64,000 bases of DNA from Pisaster brevispinus (Eukaryota > Echinodermata > Asteroidea > Forcipulatida > Asteriidae): contig JAMKCF010000001.1 of assembly GCA_023634235.1 (NCBI GenBank), forward strand, positions 17,060,258 to 17,124,257, read 5' to 3'. Numbering within the stretch: position 1 is the first letter of the stretch; each line of letters starts with the position of its first letter. A program made the position numbers and the translations under genes. This document shows positions 23,537 through 34,430 of the stretch, piece after piece. A model generated the notes under the pieces. It did not search any database and was not told the DNA's origin. It was given only the letters and a program-made list of their open reading frames with translations.

Positions 23537-23863
23537 TTACTTGAAAAGCAGTCCACCCAGAGCGGTCAACACCCGTGTCAGCAAGGCACAAAGAAAACCT
23601 CCGTTCTGTTTCAAGGCCGCTGTCTTCTTCTGCAGGCTCTTCCTCCCGTTGGTCAGCACTCTCAGTTCTCGCTTGTGTCTTCTCAGTTTGGTTCTCTCAA
23701 CGGGTGTTAGGGAAACGTTACCAATTAAAACGTTGAGGGCGCACTCACAGAGACAGGTTATGAGGTCTTTGCCAGCTCCTTCAATCACTCCCTGGCGCTG
23801 TTTTGTTGAACCCTTTGCTAAAACGTGCAGGTAGGGAGCGTGCTTGTGCACGCCACGAGACAT
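23537..23863 (-). CDS. small basic protein of a Maverick/adintovirus-like element
   Basis: Intact 108-codon ORF with a good ATG. The N terminus is well ordered (MSRGVHKHAPYLHVLAKG), the middle is rich in Lys/Arg (RTKLRRHKRELRVL), and the C terminus is hydrophobic and Gly/Leu-rich (GGFLCALLTRVLTALGGLL). Proteins of this shape sit beside the ATPase and polymerase in animal Maverick/adintovirus-like elements, where they are suspected small virion or DNA-binding proteins; I cannot assign a precise role. It lies about 40 bases downstream of the ATPase fragment on the same strand and is the only unbroken gene of this remnant. Confidence 0.6.
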   Translation of the reverse strand: MSRGVHKHAPYLHVLAKGSTKQRQGVIEGAGKDLITCLCECALNVLIGNVSLTPVERTKLRRHKRELRVLTNGRKSLQKKTAALKQNGGFLCALLTRVLTALGGLLFK

Positions 23864-23901
23864 CTTGACAAATGAAACCTCAACGCCGGAGTGATTTTAT
23901 T

Positions 23902-24354
23902 TTATACTTTCGGAACGTAAACTGTGGGGTATTCACCCTGAAAGATGTTAGATCTGAGACGCATGTGCTCCTCGGTGTCCGGTTTCAAATCCACAAAGAA
24001 ATGAGAGTAGAGGGAACTCGTCACGTTGCGATAGGTCTCGACCAAGTGCGTAATCTGTGAAGCATTTCTGGGGTTTTTAAAGAGCACCATATAATGCGCG
24101 CTCAGACAGATTGTGCGCATTTCTTTACCCCAATAAAACAGATTCTGCAGTATGAGTATAACCGACAGATTGTTGTGGTGACTGCCCTTGGTGAAAAGTT
24201 TGGTAATCTTCTCATTATTACCCGATTCCGACATGAGGTCGTCGATCACAACCAGGTTTCTCTTTGTTCGGTCCAAGGAGGAGAGAAGGTCGTCGGGATA
24301 TCCCTCCACAAAACGAATGTCGTTGACGGTGTTAGACAACCTGTCATAAGCATC
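23902..24354 (-). pseudogene. DNA-packaging ATPase (FtsK/HerA-type), C-terminal part
   Basis: Shows NLVVIDDLMSE (Walker B), then LFTKGSHHNNLSVILILQNLFYWGK and HYMVLFKNPRNASQI, characteristic of the genome-packaging ATPase of Maverick/adintovirus-like elements. The Walker A half is missing: just upstream, at about 24350, the sequence passes directly into the polymerase exonuclease region. A deletion therefore removed the rest of PolB and the start of the ATPase. The surviving frame of about 145 codons has no internal stop. Confidence 0.85.
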
Positions 24355-26290
24355 CTAATTAGTCTGGAAGCATTCGTACGCCTTCAAAAACTTGGCGTAC
24401 GAGCATCCAGGGGCCAAATAATTGGAAATGTCGAGGAATATTAGTCTGTCCGTACTGATGGACACGTACGAGGCCGATTTTTGTATGATGTGCAGTTTCT
24501 CGTTCCCGTGTAATTGTTGGTATGGGTATCGTTTGATGACGTTCACGTCATACTTTTCGGAATTGAACCCCAAGACAGGAAACTTGTGGAGATAGTCTTC
24601 TAATTTGTCCTTGAGTTTTTCATCCTTGGTTTTGGGTGTTTGCGGATCCTCATCCTCAGACTCCTGAGTCGGAGGATCAGATCGCTGGCGCACAAGTACT
24701 GCTTCTTGTTCGTGTATTAGTATGCCGAGGTGATTGGTAACAGATTTAAACTTCTCTTTCAAAATAGAGTACGCTTCATCACCCGCCCCGTATAACCAGG
24801 CTATCATCTCAGACACTTGTTTGGCCAGATCTCCGTCGGTTACGAGACAAACGGGTGTGTCGTAACCGGGAACGTTACTAGTGAAACTAACACTCAGTAA
24901 CTCATGTTGCGCTTGGAGCCCCTTTATATCTTCGTACGCCTGCTCTACCGGTCTGAAATACTCTTCAAAATCGTAGGTGGCGCGATAAGGATAATACTTC
25001 ATGTCCTCATCTATCTCTACATCCGCTTCGACCAACATGTCGAACACAGATTCTGGTAGACAATAGCAACCACCCGGAAGCTTTTGTTTAAGGCCTTGGT
25101 CGCAGCGCGCTACGTGCTTTCTTAAGTTGTCTGATCTATTACACACCTGTTGGCATTTAGGACAAGGAAACACTTGACTGTACTGGTTCATATTCTTTAT
25201 GTACGAAAAATGGGATTCGTACAGGTTAACGTTTATGCTTCTTTGTGCTTATACAGGAATCTTCGCACCAAATAGGCTACTACTCTGTACTCCCCCTCTC
25301 CGGTCTCGTTCGCCCGAGATTCTTCAAGAACGAGGCTGAAAACTGTGACTTTCACTTAGAATATGCATTCAAAGTGATGCAGTTCGTCTAAACAGACACC
25401 TTCAGTAGGGCGCTTTTTCATTACTTCAGCGTATCTATCGACGAGGTGTTTGGTGCGCGTTTCTAGGGCGACCGAAGAGTACCCTTGATTTAGGGCGAGA
25501 CATCTAAACAAACAAAAATTATCCTTGTATATTGCACCGGATTTACGATTTCTGATTAGATTGTTAAAACCCACATTGTTTGAGATGTAATCGGGTAGTT
25601 GATGCGGCGCTGCACCTATGTAAAACGAGGGCATTTTGTTTGCATAAATGGTGACGTTACTGATATCGGCAACGACCCATTTTGTGTCTGGACGTGTATG
25701 CAGGGTGTGGTTGAAGCACGTCCGTATCGCGTACCTTTTGGAGGAAGCTTTCAAAATCATCTTCTGAAGCTAAGTGATAGGGGAGAATAAAAAAAGCCCA
25801 CTGTTAAAACTAGAATGTTAATAACGCAATCCGCCAGACTCTATATTTTGTGAAACAAACCCAAAAGACAGGTTCAGTTTTACTCTACATGAAAAAGTGG
25901 GAAAAGTGATACGCCATTGGTAAGCTTAACTCTGGCAATGGGTGGCTCCAACCGCGTGTCACGGTCGGAGCCACCGCCGATAGACCCTACCGGCCCAAAA
26001 TATAAATTGTACACATCTGACCGAGTCTGTCGGCCGTACAGGTATTGGGTCCTAATACTACCCCAGTTTCTACGATAAAGAAATATCATCTCATTATCCC
26101 TATTGTCATTATTTTGGGGAATCGGAAACGCGATCGAGTCTTCGGGAAATAGACTGGCGCCCTGGGGCGGCGCGGGTTGTGAACAATGTGAAAGGATGTC
26201 ATTTCTCTGGGGTTGGCGAGAGTCGTGTCTTTTAATGTCGCTTAAAACTTACTGAATTGCTAAATGTTTTTCCACATGTTGGACATTCCC
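24355..26290 (-). pseudogene. Maverick/adintovirus-like DNA polymerase B, N-terminal and exonuclease part
   Basis: Pieces in order on the minus strand: a C2H2-like segment (CPTCGKTF) at about 26270; IRTQYLYGRQTRSDVYNLYFGP (25880-26089); KDNFCLFRCLALNQGYS (25356-25760); and from 25230 VNLYESHFSYIK, a finger CPKCQQVCNRSDNLRKH, YYPYRATYDFEEYF (ExoI-like DFE), PVLGFNSEKYDVNVIK (ExoII) and LIFLDISNYLAPG. Several stops and frame changes occur (near 26240, 25800, 25705 and 25240). The polymerase palm is entirely deleted. It differs clearly from the Polinton polymerase at 6007-9582 and represents another lineage. Confidence 0.82.
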
Positions 26291-26562
26291 CCTTGTACCC
26301 CGAATGAACGCCGTGGTTTCCATTTCATTTATCTCCTTGACTTGACTCGCCGTGAAATCTGGGCTCCATTCAACCATCTGCAACGACGCTTCACTTTCCA
26401 TTCGGTCAATCCGCTCCATTTGAGTGGCCATAAAGTTAGGGCCCAATTCAATTTTTTTCTGGGACATGATACTAAAACTGTTTTTCGCCGAGGTTGTCAC
26501 TGTACAGCGCTGATGATGTGTGAGTGGACTATCGATCGACACCGCTGTTATATTCCAAATTT
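26291..26562. other. upstream region of the polymerase remnant
   Basis: A minus-strand open frame covers this stretch (part of 26249-26722). An internal ATG (about 26466) begins SQKKIELGPNFMATQMERID, followed by a second similar segment, VEWSPDFTASQVKEINEME. The repeat of (P)xFxAxQxxxIxxME suggests a real N-terminal coding segment. No known function. Confidence 0.3.
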
Positions 26563-27250
26563 TTTTAAAAACAAAACAACTAAAAACATAACGCGACTCT
26601 GTCCACCTTGTCAACGCATCCGTTGGCGTTAATTGCTTTAGTGCAAACATAAGCGACTTCCTCCGCGATAACAAATACACTCGATTCAAGGGGGACCCAG
26701 GCCTACATTGACGGGGAAGCACTAGCGAGATAGGGGGAAATATCTTTACTTTAAACTACATACACATACATTAACACATACTAATACTCGAAAACCCTTT
26801 TCATTCTTCCACAACGTCTTGACAAGACGTCGTGGAATCACCGCTTTGTTTTCATTTCGTGAAAATACAACCGAGATGTACACGGGGTAACAATAGGGAC
26901 TAGGTGCCTGCATCAGCAACAAAACAATTAAATTTTAAAAACAATAATACAACTAAATACATAACACTACTTTGTCCACCTTGTCAATGCATCCATTGAA
27001 GTTAATTGCTTAATAAGTGCAAACGTAAGCGACTTCCTCCACGATTAAAAATACACCCGATTCAAGGGTGACCCCGGCCTACATTGACGGGGAAGCACTA
27101 GCGAGATAGGGGGAAATATCTTTACTTTAAACTACATACACATACATTAACACATACTAATACTCGAAAACCCTTTTCATTCTTCCACAACGTCTGACAA
27201 GACGTCGTGGAATCACCGCTTTGTTTTCAAAATACAACCGAGATGTACAC
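26563..27250. repeat. tandem duplication, 373-bp period, with strong palindrome
   Basis: 26563-26935 is repeated at 26936-27250 with high similarity, for example GGGGAAGCACTAGCGAGATA in both. Each copy carries a palindrome with 12-13 base arms, CCACAACGTCTTG and CAAGACGTCGTGG (26809-26835; slightly shortened at 27185-27210), able to form a long hairpin. The position beside a Maverick remnant raises the possibility of a decayed terminal repeat, but no inverted partner was found. Confidence 0.75.
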
Positions 27251-27964
27251 GTGTCGTTTGTGCTGCCTGATTAAAAAAAAACACTTACGCACCGCCAACT
27301 GAGTGCAAACAATAACGGTTTGCCCTCAGTAACACTGTCTTGAGACAACTGCTTGCGGTGTCTTTTAGACACCATTCAACATGATGCCATGCATCATGTT
27401 TACTCCAAGATATCGGCCCTTCGGGCCTCCCGAACGCTGCCGTGGGCCGAACACCTCACAACTACGTGGCTCGCCCTTGCACCACTCAGTAGTGCACACC
27501 CACCCCCCCCCCCCACCATTGCCCGCTTGCAAAAATGACGTGTGTGTTCCTCCATATACACTACTTTTATTTAATCTTCAATGTTCTAACGTAATATAAT
27601 TAGGCGAACAAGGGCTAGGCAAAAGTCCGACTTGAGTCAAGTGTACGCTGGCCCACCATTCTAATACCATGGGTGAATGACACTAGCATAGGCTACTACT
27701 GCTATGTGCTTGCCTTGTATTTGTTTTATGTTGTTATTCACAAGTGGCTCAACATATTATCCCCGGTAAAATGTTCTTAATTTTGGTAAGTTCTAACCCC
27801 TTTCATTTTCCTCCCCCCCCCCTACCTCCTACCCCCACATCCCCCGCGGGGGAGCACACGCGGCATGTTTCGGATAGGACCGAGTATAAGTTGAATTTAT
27901 TTTTGTCGGATATTGCATACACTGACAAGCTCAAGGTATATTTTTTAGTTTTCAGAGTATTGAC
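27251..27964. other. stretch without recognisable gene
   Basis: Includes C-rich runs near 27505 and 27815. The short open frames look like chance. Confidence 0.4.
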
Positions 27965-28137
27965 CGTAGTTCTCGGTATTTTCCGGTGTTTCCGGTATTT
28001 TCCGGGGTTTTCCGGTATTTTCTGGTAGTTTTCGGGTAACTTCTTGTTTTTTCCGGTGTTTTCTGGTAGTTTTCTGGTAGTTTTCCGGTAAGTTTGCAGT
28101 GTTTTCTGGTAGTTTTTCGGTATTTTCCGGTATTTTC
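27965..28137 (+). repeat. minisatellite with TTTTCCGGTG-type units
   Basis: About 15 degenerate 10-11 base units such as TTTTCCGGTATTTTCTGGTAG in tandem. Confidence 0.8.
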
Positions 28138-28538
28138 AAGTGTATAGTATCACCCGTACGAATAAAATAATTTGATACTTGTTTTCACCCCATACATATA
28201 TATTCCTAGACGTCTAGGTGCTAAGCAGTTGTTGTAGGTGTAATACATTGATTGCTATATGTATATTGGTTGCTAAGGGTAATATACATAATTGTTTGCT
28301 GCACTTACAGTGCGTCACGTTCGCCTGGCTTTTTATTTAAAAATAACATTACCATGTGACGCGCTCTAAACCAATCAACAGTCAGAATCTTTGAAAGGGA
28401 TGTAAATTACTAGACAGCAACCACAGCCACCTTAATCTGAGCCTTTTATTATTGTAGCCTTTGAGGAAAACTCTGCTAGGGTTGAAACGTGTAAGGCCAT
28501 TAACATGGGTTTATTTATATATTATATATATATATAAT

Positions 28539-29520
28539 TAAAATTAGATGGGGAGATGGCCTTAGCTTTCGAACCAGACCGGACCTTCGTCAGAGGCATA
28601 AACAAGAACAAACACAAACATATCCATTTATAGCAAAAAGAGGAGCAAAGGATTAAGGGAGAGTATCCAGAAAAAAGCGGGAAAATATAGCCAATCAGAA
28701 TTGTAAATTTACTGGCTAAGGACCAATCAGAGTGAAGAGGTGAGGACAAAGGATGGTCAGTGTGAAAGGCTGGATCACTGGACCATAAAGGTGGTACTGC
28801 ATTGTGGGTATTACAATGCGGGCAGCAAGAAAGGGTAGGATTAGAGGGCAAGCCACATAAGAAAATGCAACTAACAATAGGAGGCAAGATCAAAGTAATT
28901 ACAGAATAAAAGAATCAGTGTAAGAAGTTAAAACTAGGCAAGAGGAACCTGCAGAGAGAGCAGGGTATTAATTCCTCTGCAGAGGGAATAGGTTATTGAC
29001 GGGTTGATTTTTAAAAACTTTTTGAGAGAGAGAAAAGAAGTGTAGGGAACATGTAAATGACAATAACTGTATCTATTTTGCCTCAATGAAGTAAGCAAGA
29101 GAAAAAGCGTAAAAATAGACTAGTGGAGAGAACTTGTTATTTACAGTTATTGTATTTATTTTATATCGAAGAAAAAAACAAGCAAAGGTGGAAGGAGTGT
29201 GATGGGAATTTATTTAACACCAGTGTTTACGTTGAGTCCAAAGGGTTGGACTGTCTTGAGTTGGTGAATCCAGTGTGATTCTCTGAGTTTGCGGTGTGTG
29301 TCGTCACCATTGCAAGCCTCAATCACGATGAGTTCAACATCTTTGACGCTGTGATTAAGGCTGTTGAAGTGGATGGAAACGGGGTACAGTTTCTTGGTCT
29401 TTATGGAAGAGACATGGTTCGCAAAGCGAAGACTGAGTTTGGTCTTAGTCTCTCCCACATTATATATAAAATTAGTAGGGGAGATGGCCTTAGCTTTCGA
29501 TCCAATCCGGACCTTCGTCA
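28539..29520 (-). mobile_element. Penelope-like element fragment
   Basis: A truncated body is bracketed by two direct copies of a 50-base sequence (28539-28592 and 29468-29520; minus strand GACGAAGGTCCGG...CGAAAGCTAAGGCC). That arrangement matches the pseudo-LTR ends of Penelope-like elements. Between them, on the minus strand, lie the end of a GIY-YIG endonuclease and about 650 bases of 3' untranslated sequence. The reverse transcriptase is absent. Confidence 0.75.
29213..29456 (-). pseudogene. GIY-YIG endonuclease C-terminal part of Penelope-like element
   Basis: Minus-strand translation gives VGETKTKLSLRFANH, PVSIHFNSLNHSVKDVELIV and RESHWIHQLKTVQPFGLN. This is the second half of the GIY-YIG nuclease at the end of Penelope-like polyproteins, with the VGET segment and the final WI.QL.T..P.GLN signature. 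The GIY strand and RT domain are lost; upstream the frame joins the terminal-repeat copy directly. Confidence 0.85.
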
Positions 29521-29974
29521 TATATATATATATTTTAAATTCTTTTTCAGTAATCTTATTCAATAAAATGTTAAGACACCTAAAATGTGTTACTTCTATT
29601 AAAGCAAATCATGAGAAAATAATAATCATTGAAATCACAAATACTTTCTAAAAATTTAATTTAAAATATTACCTGCTGGTTCTCTTGGATCCATACTGGG
29701 ACAAGTATTTTACGTTCACAGTTGATGGAGATGTTCGTTTACACGTGTACCTTGTATCTGCTGGTATACTGCACTGGCATTTTAATAAACTGAGCTACAA
29801 GTAGAAACCCATGGTCTCAATAAACAATGGAATTCAGGGAAGTGCGTAATACCGGATGTTCATGTCTTAGCAAACTGGGGCTGACCAGCTAAGTGGAACA
29901 ATTGTTTAATCAACACAGTTCTCCCATGGTTTGTTTGTAGTTGAACAGAAATAATTTGAAAGGCAGGCTACACT
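29521..29974. other. stretch without recognisable gene
   Basis: AT-rich. Nothing recognised. Confidence 0.4.
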
Positions 29975-31585
29975 GTTGCAAGACCAATCGTACCAGTAGT
30001 TCTTGAATATCTTGAACATCAAGGATGGGCGGCACATAGGCGAAGACGGTCAACTCAAACAAGTGTGGGAGCCAATCTCAAACAAATCCAAGAACATGCC
30101 CTGGAAAATGTTTGAGGTTTGAAAGAGCAAAGCATAAGCATCAGCATTGTATCTAGGATGTTCGATCCACCCCATAAGAAGAGAAAGGCATCAGCCACAT
30201 ACAAGGAGTTGATTCACGCCCGCGTATGCGTCAACAGAAATAGTGCGTCAAAGGCACATGATGACTCCCACTATTGCCGCGCACAGGTGAGCTACATTTT
30301 GGAAATGGCGGAATGTTTTAGAGATGAAGTCGGCTGTTGGTCGGCTGATGATAAAAATAAGTTTAACGTTGGCGGCTCTGGTAATCCAGCAGTCAGACGG
30401 TATTTAAAGCAGAGATCACTTTTTCTGACAGGAGAAGGCCCAAACTTTGCGGACCATAATTGATCAACGGGATTGAAAATAATCCCCTCAGGATATATGC
30501 GTCTCCAGAACAAGACTTCATCGTCCAAAAGTAGAAGAACAGTCAGAAGCAGATCAGCAAGTCCACCTCGTGTAAGTGGTCTCCCTCAGCCAGATGAACA
30601 GCCAGCTGTAGCTAGTCAAAAGGAAAAGGGGAAGTATCGGGGGGATACGAATAACAGAATCCGTTACAACTATCCTCACACAGGACCTGTGCACATCACA
30701 CTGAGGGGAAACAACTCTTTCAAAGCAACTTGTCAGAACCATTATGACGATCTAATGCCCCTCAAAGTAAAAGCAAAACAGGAAGAAGGAAAACAAACCG
30801 TTGTCTTGGTCACCGATAATGGGCCAGATTGGAAAAAGAACTCTGTCAAAACCCAAATCAGGATGGGTCGCCTTTGGAGAGATGTTGAACTTGATTATCT
30901 CTGCGTGACAGCATACTCCCCCGGTGACTCTAAATACAATATGATATAGCATGCATGGGCACCAGTGACAATTTGGCTTGCAGACGTATACGTCTACAAA
31001 GTATACTTCCCCCTGCACAACAGAACAAAAGTCGGAGAAAACTGATGAAGTGTTGGACAACGCCATCACAGAAATAATGTCATTTCTTGAGGGACGTCAG
31101 TACCACGGATTCCCAGGAACGACACAACCTGTTTATGCAACTGTAAACAGAGACTCAAATGACTTGTTTAATCAGTTACCTACTGCAGGGGTAGCAAAAA
31201 TTATGTGAAACCATGGATTAAGAGAGTTATGTTCAGAGTATAGTTTCTTCTCGGGACATTTAATTCAAAGGAAATACCAGATTGAGTTTATAAAATGCAG
31301 TGATCATGGTTGTAATTACTGCGTAGGTAAACCTATCGTGGCAAAGAAGCTCTAATCCTTCATCAATGACTGCTGTGGAGGGTACAGTCCTGGACCCATG
31401 CCCTCAACAGCACACACAGGACACTACAAAACTTGGCACAGCATTGCACTGGGAATTGTGTCTGGGCGTCAATCAAAACTTGGACTGGATGAAGGCACGC
31501 CTTCCCTTGGTGAGATTGCAGCACTGCAGCATGTCGAAAAGTTGTTATCAACAAGACTGACAAAGACCAACACAACCGATTAGTC
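29975..31585 (+). pseudogene. DDE transposase-like protein, decayed
   Basis: From about 29975 (VARPIVPVVLEYLEHQGW) through SISIVSRMFDPPHKKRKAS, HYCRAQVSYILEMAECF, WSADDKNKFNVGGSG (probable first catalytic Asp), KIIPSGYMRL, VLVTDNGPDW (second Asp) and LDYLCVTAYSPGDSKYNM. The codon after NMI is TAG (30947-30949), exactly where the Glu of an N-x-I-E-H-A-W signature is expected. Further in-frame stops lie at about 30113 and 30461, and a frameshift near 30990. The tail keeps cysteines (CSDHGCNYC) and GHYKT. The family resembles an IS630/Tc1-type DDE fold, but I cannot name the superfamily. No terminal repeats found. Confidence 0.7.
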
Positions 31586-32389
31586 TACACAGTCATTCAG
31601 GGGCTGTGATATTCTAGTTCAAATAGCTTTCATGAAATTGTTGTAAAACAAACTATAATCTCACGATAACTTTGTATGGAGCATTTTATATTTTGAAGAC
31701 AGTTGGTTTTAAATTACAAAATGTAGCACTAAATGAGCATTAGTGTAATTATCTTAATCGAAATACTTTTCACCTCACTCGCCACTCTTTCTGAAAATGA
31801 CGCTAAATCTTTACACCCATTAAAGTTTTGTCCCTTGGAACACCAAGCTGTGATTGAATTTTTTTATGGAGGCTTTTGTTGAGGTATGGACGCACTTTTG
31901 CATAGCTATTGTACACCTGTTTAGTAATATTTATAATGTTTAACTATTTTGTTTATTTGGTTGCAAATGCAAATGTTAGAATGTCGATGATTAATTTTAT
32001 ATGAAGTTTTTTTATTCGGTTACACTTTTTAATGTTATCGTGGGTAGCAGGGAACAACGATTAAAGTTTCCATTGGCTAGCTTTTACTAGTAAAACATAA
32101 TGAGCTCAAACGTCCCTTTGAAAAACAATATTTTTAAGTATCAATATAATTTTTTAAAAGTCATACACTTAGATAAAACCAGAAATGAAGAGTTAAGTTG
32201 ACATTATAACTCAAAGAATGTTTTTCTTAGACTGATTTATGTTCATCTTGTTATTGAAAAGTGATGTGTCGTGGCACATTGTGAAACAGTCAGGAACTCC
32301 TAAAAATCCCCACAATTCTTAGCTTGGCTTTCGGAATAATTCAAGAGGTACAATCTGCTTGTAGTTATCAGAGCGGGCACCTCACACTG
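31586..32389. other. stretch without recognisable gene
   Basis: AT-rich sequence following the transposase remnant; no recognised feature. Confidence 0.4.
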
Positions 32390-32770
32390 TGAATGGCCTG
32401 GATGTGATTTTACAACACAAATTGAAAGGCTATTTTGTTGGATGTGATTTTTGGGCTAGAATGTGATTTTATCAAAAAATCACATCCGAGCCAGAAATCA
32501 CATCCATGATAATTGCTCCTAGCCAAAATCACATCCACTGTCTGCATAACCAAATTCACATCCACTGTCTAGGCCCTTGCCAAAATCACATCCTTGGTTA
32601 ATTGCCACTATCCAAAATCACATCCACTTTCTGGCTTTATTACCAAAATCACATCTATTGTCTGGGTCCTAGCCAAATCATTTCCAGAGTTAATTGTGCA
32701 TTGCAAAAATTACATCCACTGTCTGCCTACAATACCAAAATCACGTGCGAGGCAGAAATCACATGGGTAT
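32390..32770. repeat. degenerate array of AAAATCACATCCA units with an inverted centre
   Basis: About 13 units containing AAAATCACATCC, often extended to CCAAAATCACATCCACTGTC, at 30-45 base spacing. At the left end (32400-32475) units lie in the opposite orientation (GGATGTGATTTT), so the two orientations meet at about 32475 and could form a hairpin. Confidence 0.75.
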
Positions 32771-32779
32771 GTTTCGCTG

Positions 32780-32900
32780 CTAACTACGCTGCTAGCTATA
32801 TTAGCTATATTAGCAAATATTTTTGCCCATGTAGCTATTCCTGCTGCTAACTTCGCTGCTAACTCCAAACTTTAGCAGCGAAAATTTCCGCTGCTAATAA
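32780..32900 (+). repeat. short GCTGCTAAC-type repeat
   Basis: Clustered GCTGCTAACT, GCTATATTA and TTAGCAGCGAAAATT motifs, several in inverted orientation. Confidence 0.5.
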
Positions 32901-33585
32901 CTCAACAAAGCAATGAAATTTGATACTTTGAACTTTTAAAGGAATTTTAGCAGTGTGTTTTTCTCCTGTGAACGCAACTGACCTTAACTAGCTGTAAACA
33001 TGATTTCAGCTTGATTTTTTGACGCTGTTTGTTTTTTTCTCCTTGTGTTGCACGTAGGCCTAGACATTTTCCCCTCACTTGCCGCCGAAATTACTAACGT
33101 TTTTACATCTAAGTTGACGTCATCTATATGCATCATAACGGTTAAATTATACTCATAACATAAACAGAGAATAAAGCTTAGACGAAAGAATCGGCCACTT
33201 TTAGGATCCATGTTGGTACATTATCAAATCGATCAAAAAATGTTTCCCACGGCCGCCGGAGGTGATCAACCTCCTTTTCATAGACAGGCAACGCACGTGC
33301 TGTGGTACGAAGACATCGCACACAAATGGGGACGAAATTGTAACACTGAACTTGGCTGATGATGCAATGTGTTCAGTGACAAGAACGGACCATATAAAAA
33401 AAATGTCTCATTCCGAATCACTGGGAACTTAAATAATACAATCACTGCAAACTTAGACAAAAACTATGGTACTTTTCATATAAGCTATTCTTCGAGCCAA
33501 CATGTAGATTTCTTCAACAAACATACTACAGTGGCAGAGAAAACTACCTGAAGCCGAACCACTCTGTGCTGGCTAAACTGCGACC

Positions 33586-33819
33586 ATGCCTCGTGTGAAC
33601 GCAAGGTACTTTTTAGCCAAGTCGTTCGATCAAGCGATCCCCAACTGTGAATATTTAGCAGTGAAGTTAGCTACTCGTGTGAACATCATACACCCCAATG
33701 TCACATCTTGGTTCCCCAAGCGGTTGCAGGCAAGCAAAAGACGCATTATGAACGAGTCCAGTAGACTTCAAAAACTACACAACGATCACAGCCAGCGTCT
33801 GTGGTTGACAACTAGTTAA
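33586..33819 (+). CDS. hypothetical 77-aa ORF
   Basis: ATG-initiated frame, basic C-terminal half (PKRLQASKRRIMNESSRLQKL). No recognised family, no splice context assessed, and neighbours are repeats. May be chance or a gene fragment. Confidence 0.2.
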   Translation: MPRVNARYFLAKSFDQAIPNCEYLAVKLATRVNIIHPNVTSWFPKRLQASKRRIMNESSRLQKLHNDHSQRLWLTTS

Positions 33820-34189
33820 AGTTGTGCATCTTATCAGCGTGGGAAGTGGACTGTGCTACATCTTTACGTACCGGCATGGTCAGAATTGCTAAATAGATTA
33901 TGTCAATAATCACTGCCCACAATGATTATAACTCAGAGAATCCTAATTAGTTTTCAGATGTGTTTTATCTTTCATGCAGGAGCAGTATTTATATTGGCAT
34001 ATTGTTTTTACAGTTGCTCAGTCACCGTAAAACACCATTAGAAGATACATGCGGTTTTTTTATCACGTAGTATTTATGTTAGTGACATGATGTGCCGACG
34101 TAATGTTCTGGTTGGACTATGTAGCTTATACGTTGTGTTCCCAACGCTTTTATAACAGTCTTTTGGTTTCATTATATAATGTAGTATTT
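33820..34189. other. stretch without recognisable gene
   Basis: Nothing recognised; weak similarity to the 60-bp units begins at about 34060. Confidence 0.4.
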
Positions 34190-34430
34190 ATGGTGTGTTT
34201 ATGACGTTGTGATGACGTAGTAAATTGGTTTCTACGTCACGTTTCATTTATTTTGTAGTTATCACGTTGCGATGACGTAGTGTTTTGGCTTCTTCATCAC
34301 GTCATATTAATGTTTGGTCATGACGTTTTGGTAACGTAGTGTATTGGTTTCTTCATGAAGTCGTATTGATGTTTTGTTCATGACGTCTTGATGACGTTTA
34401 TTTTTCTTCATCAAGTTGTATCATATGGAG
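34190..34430 (+). repeat. 60-bp tandem repeat with TGACGT motifs
   Basis: Four units with the GATGACGTAGT core at 34211, 34271, 34330 and 34390, each followed by TTGGTTTCTTCATCACGT. More decayed relatives appear to the left (from 34060) and at 34930-35215. Each unit carries one or two CRE half-sites. Confidence 0.8.

Noticed and set aside
28310..28373. Inverted repeat GCGTCAC...GTGACGC
   Set aside because: Short arms and no target duplication; could be chance.
28522..28893. 123-codon minus-strand ORF
   Set aside because: Lies in the 3' untranslated part and terminal repeat of the Penelope-like fragment; composition not protein-like.
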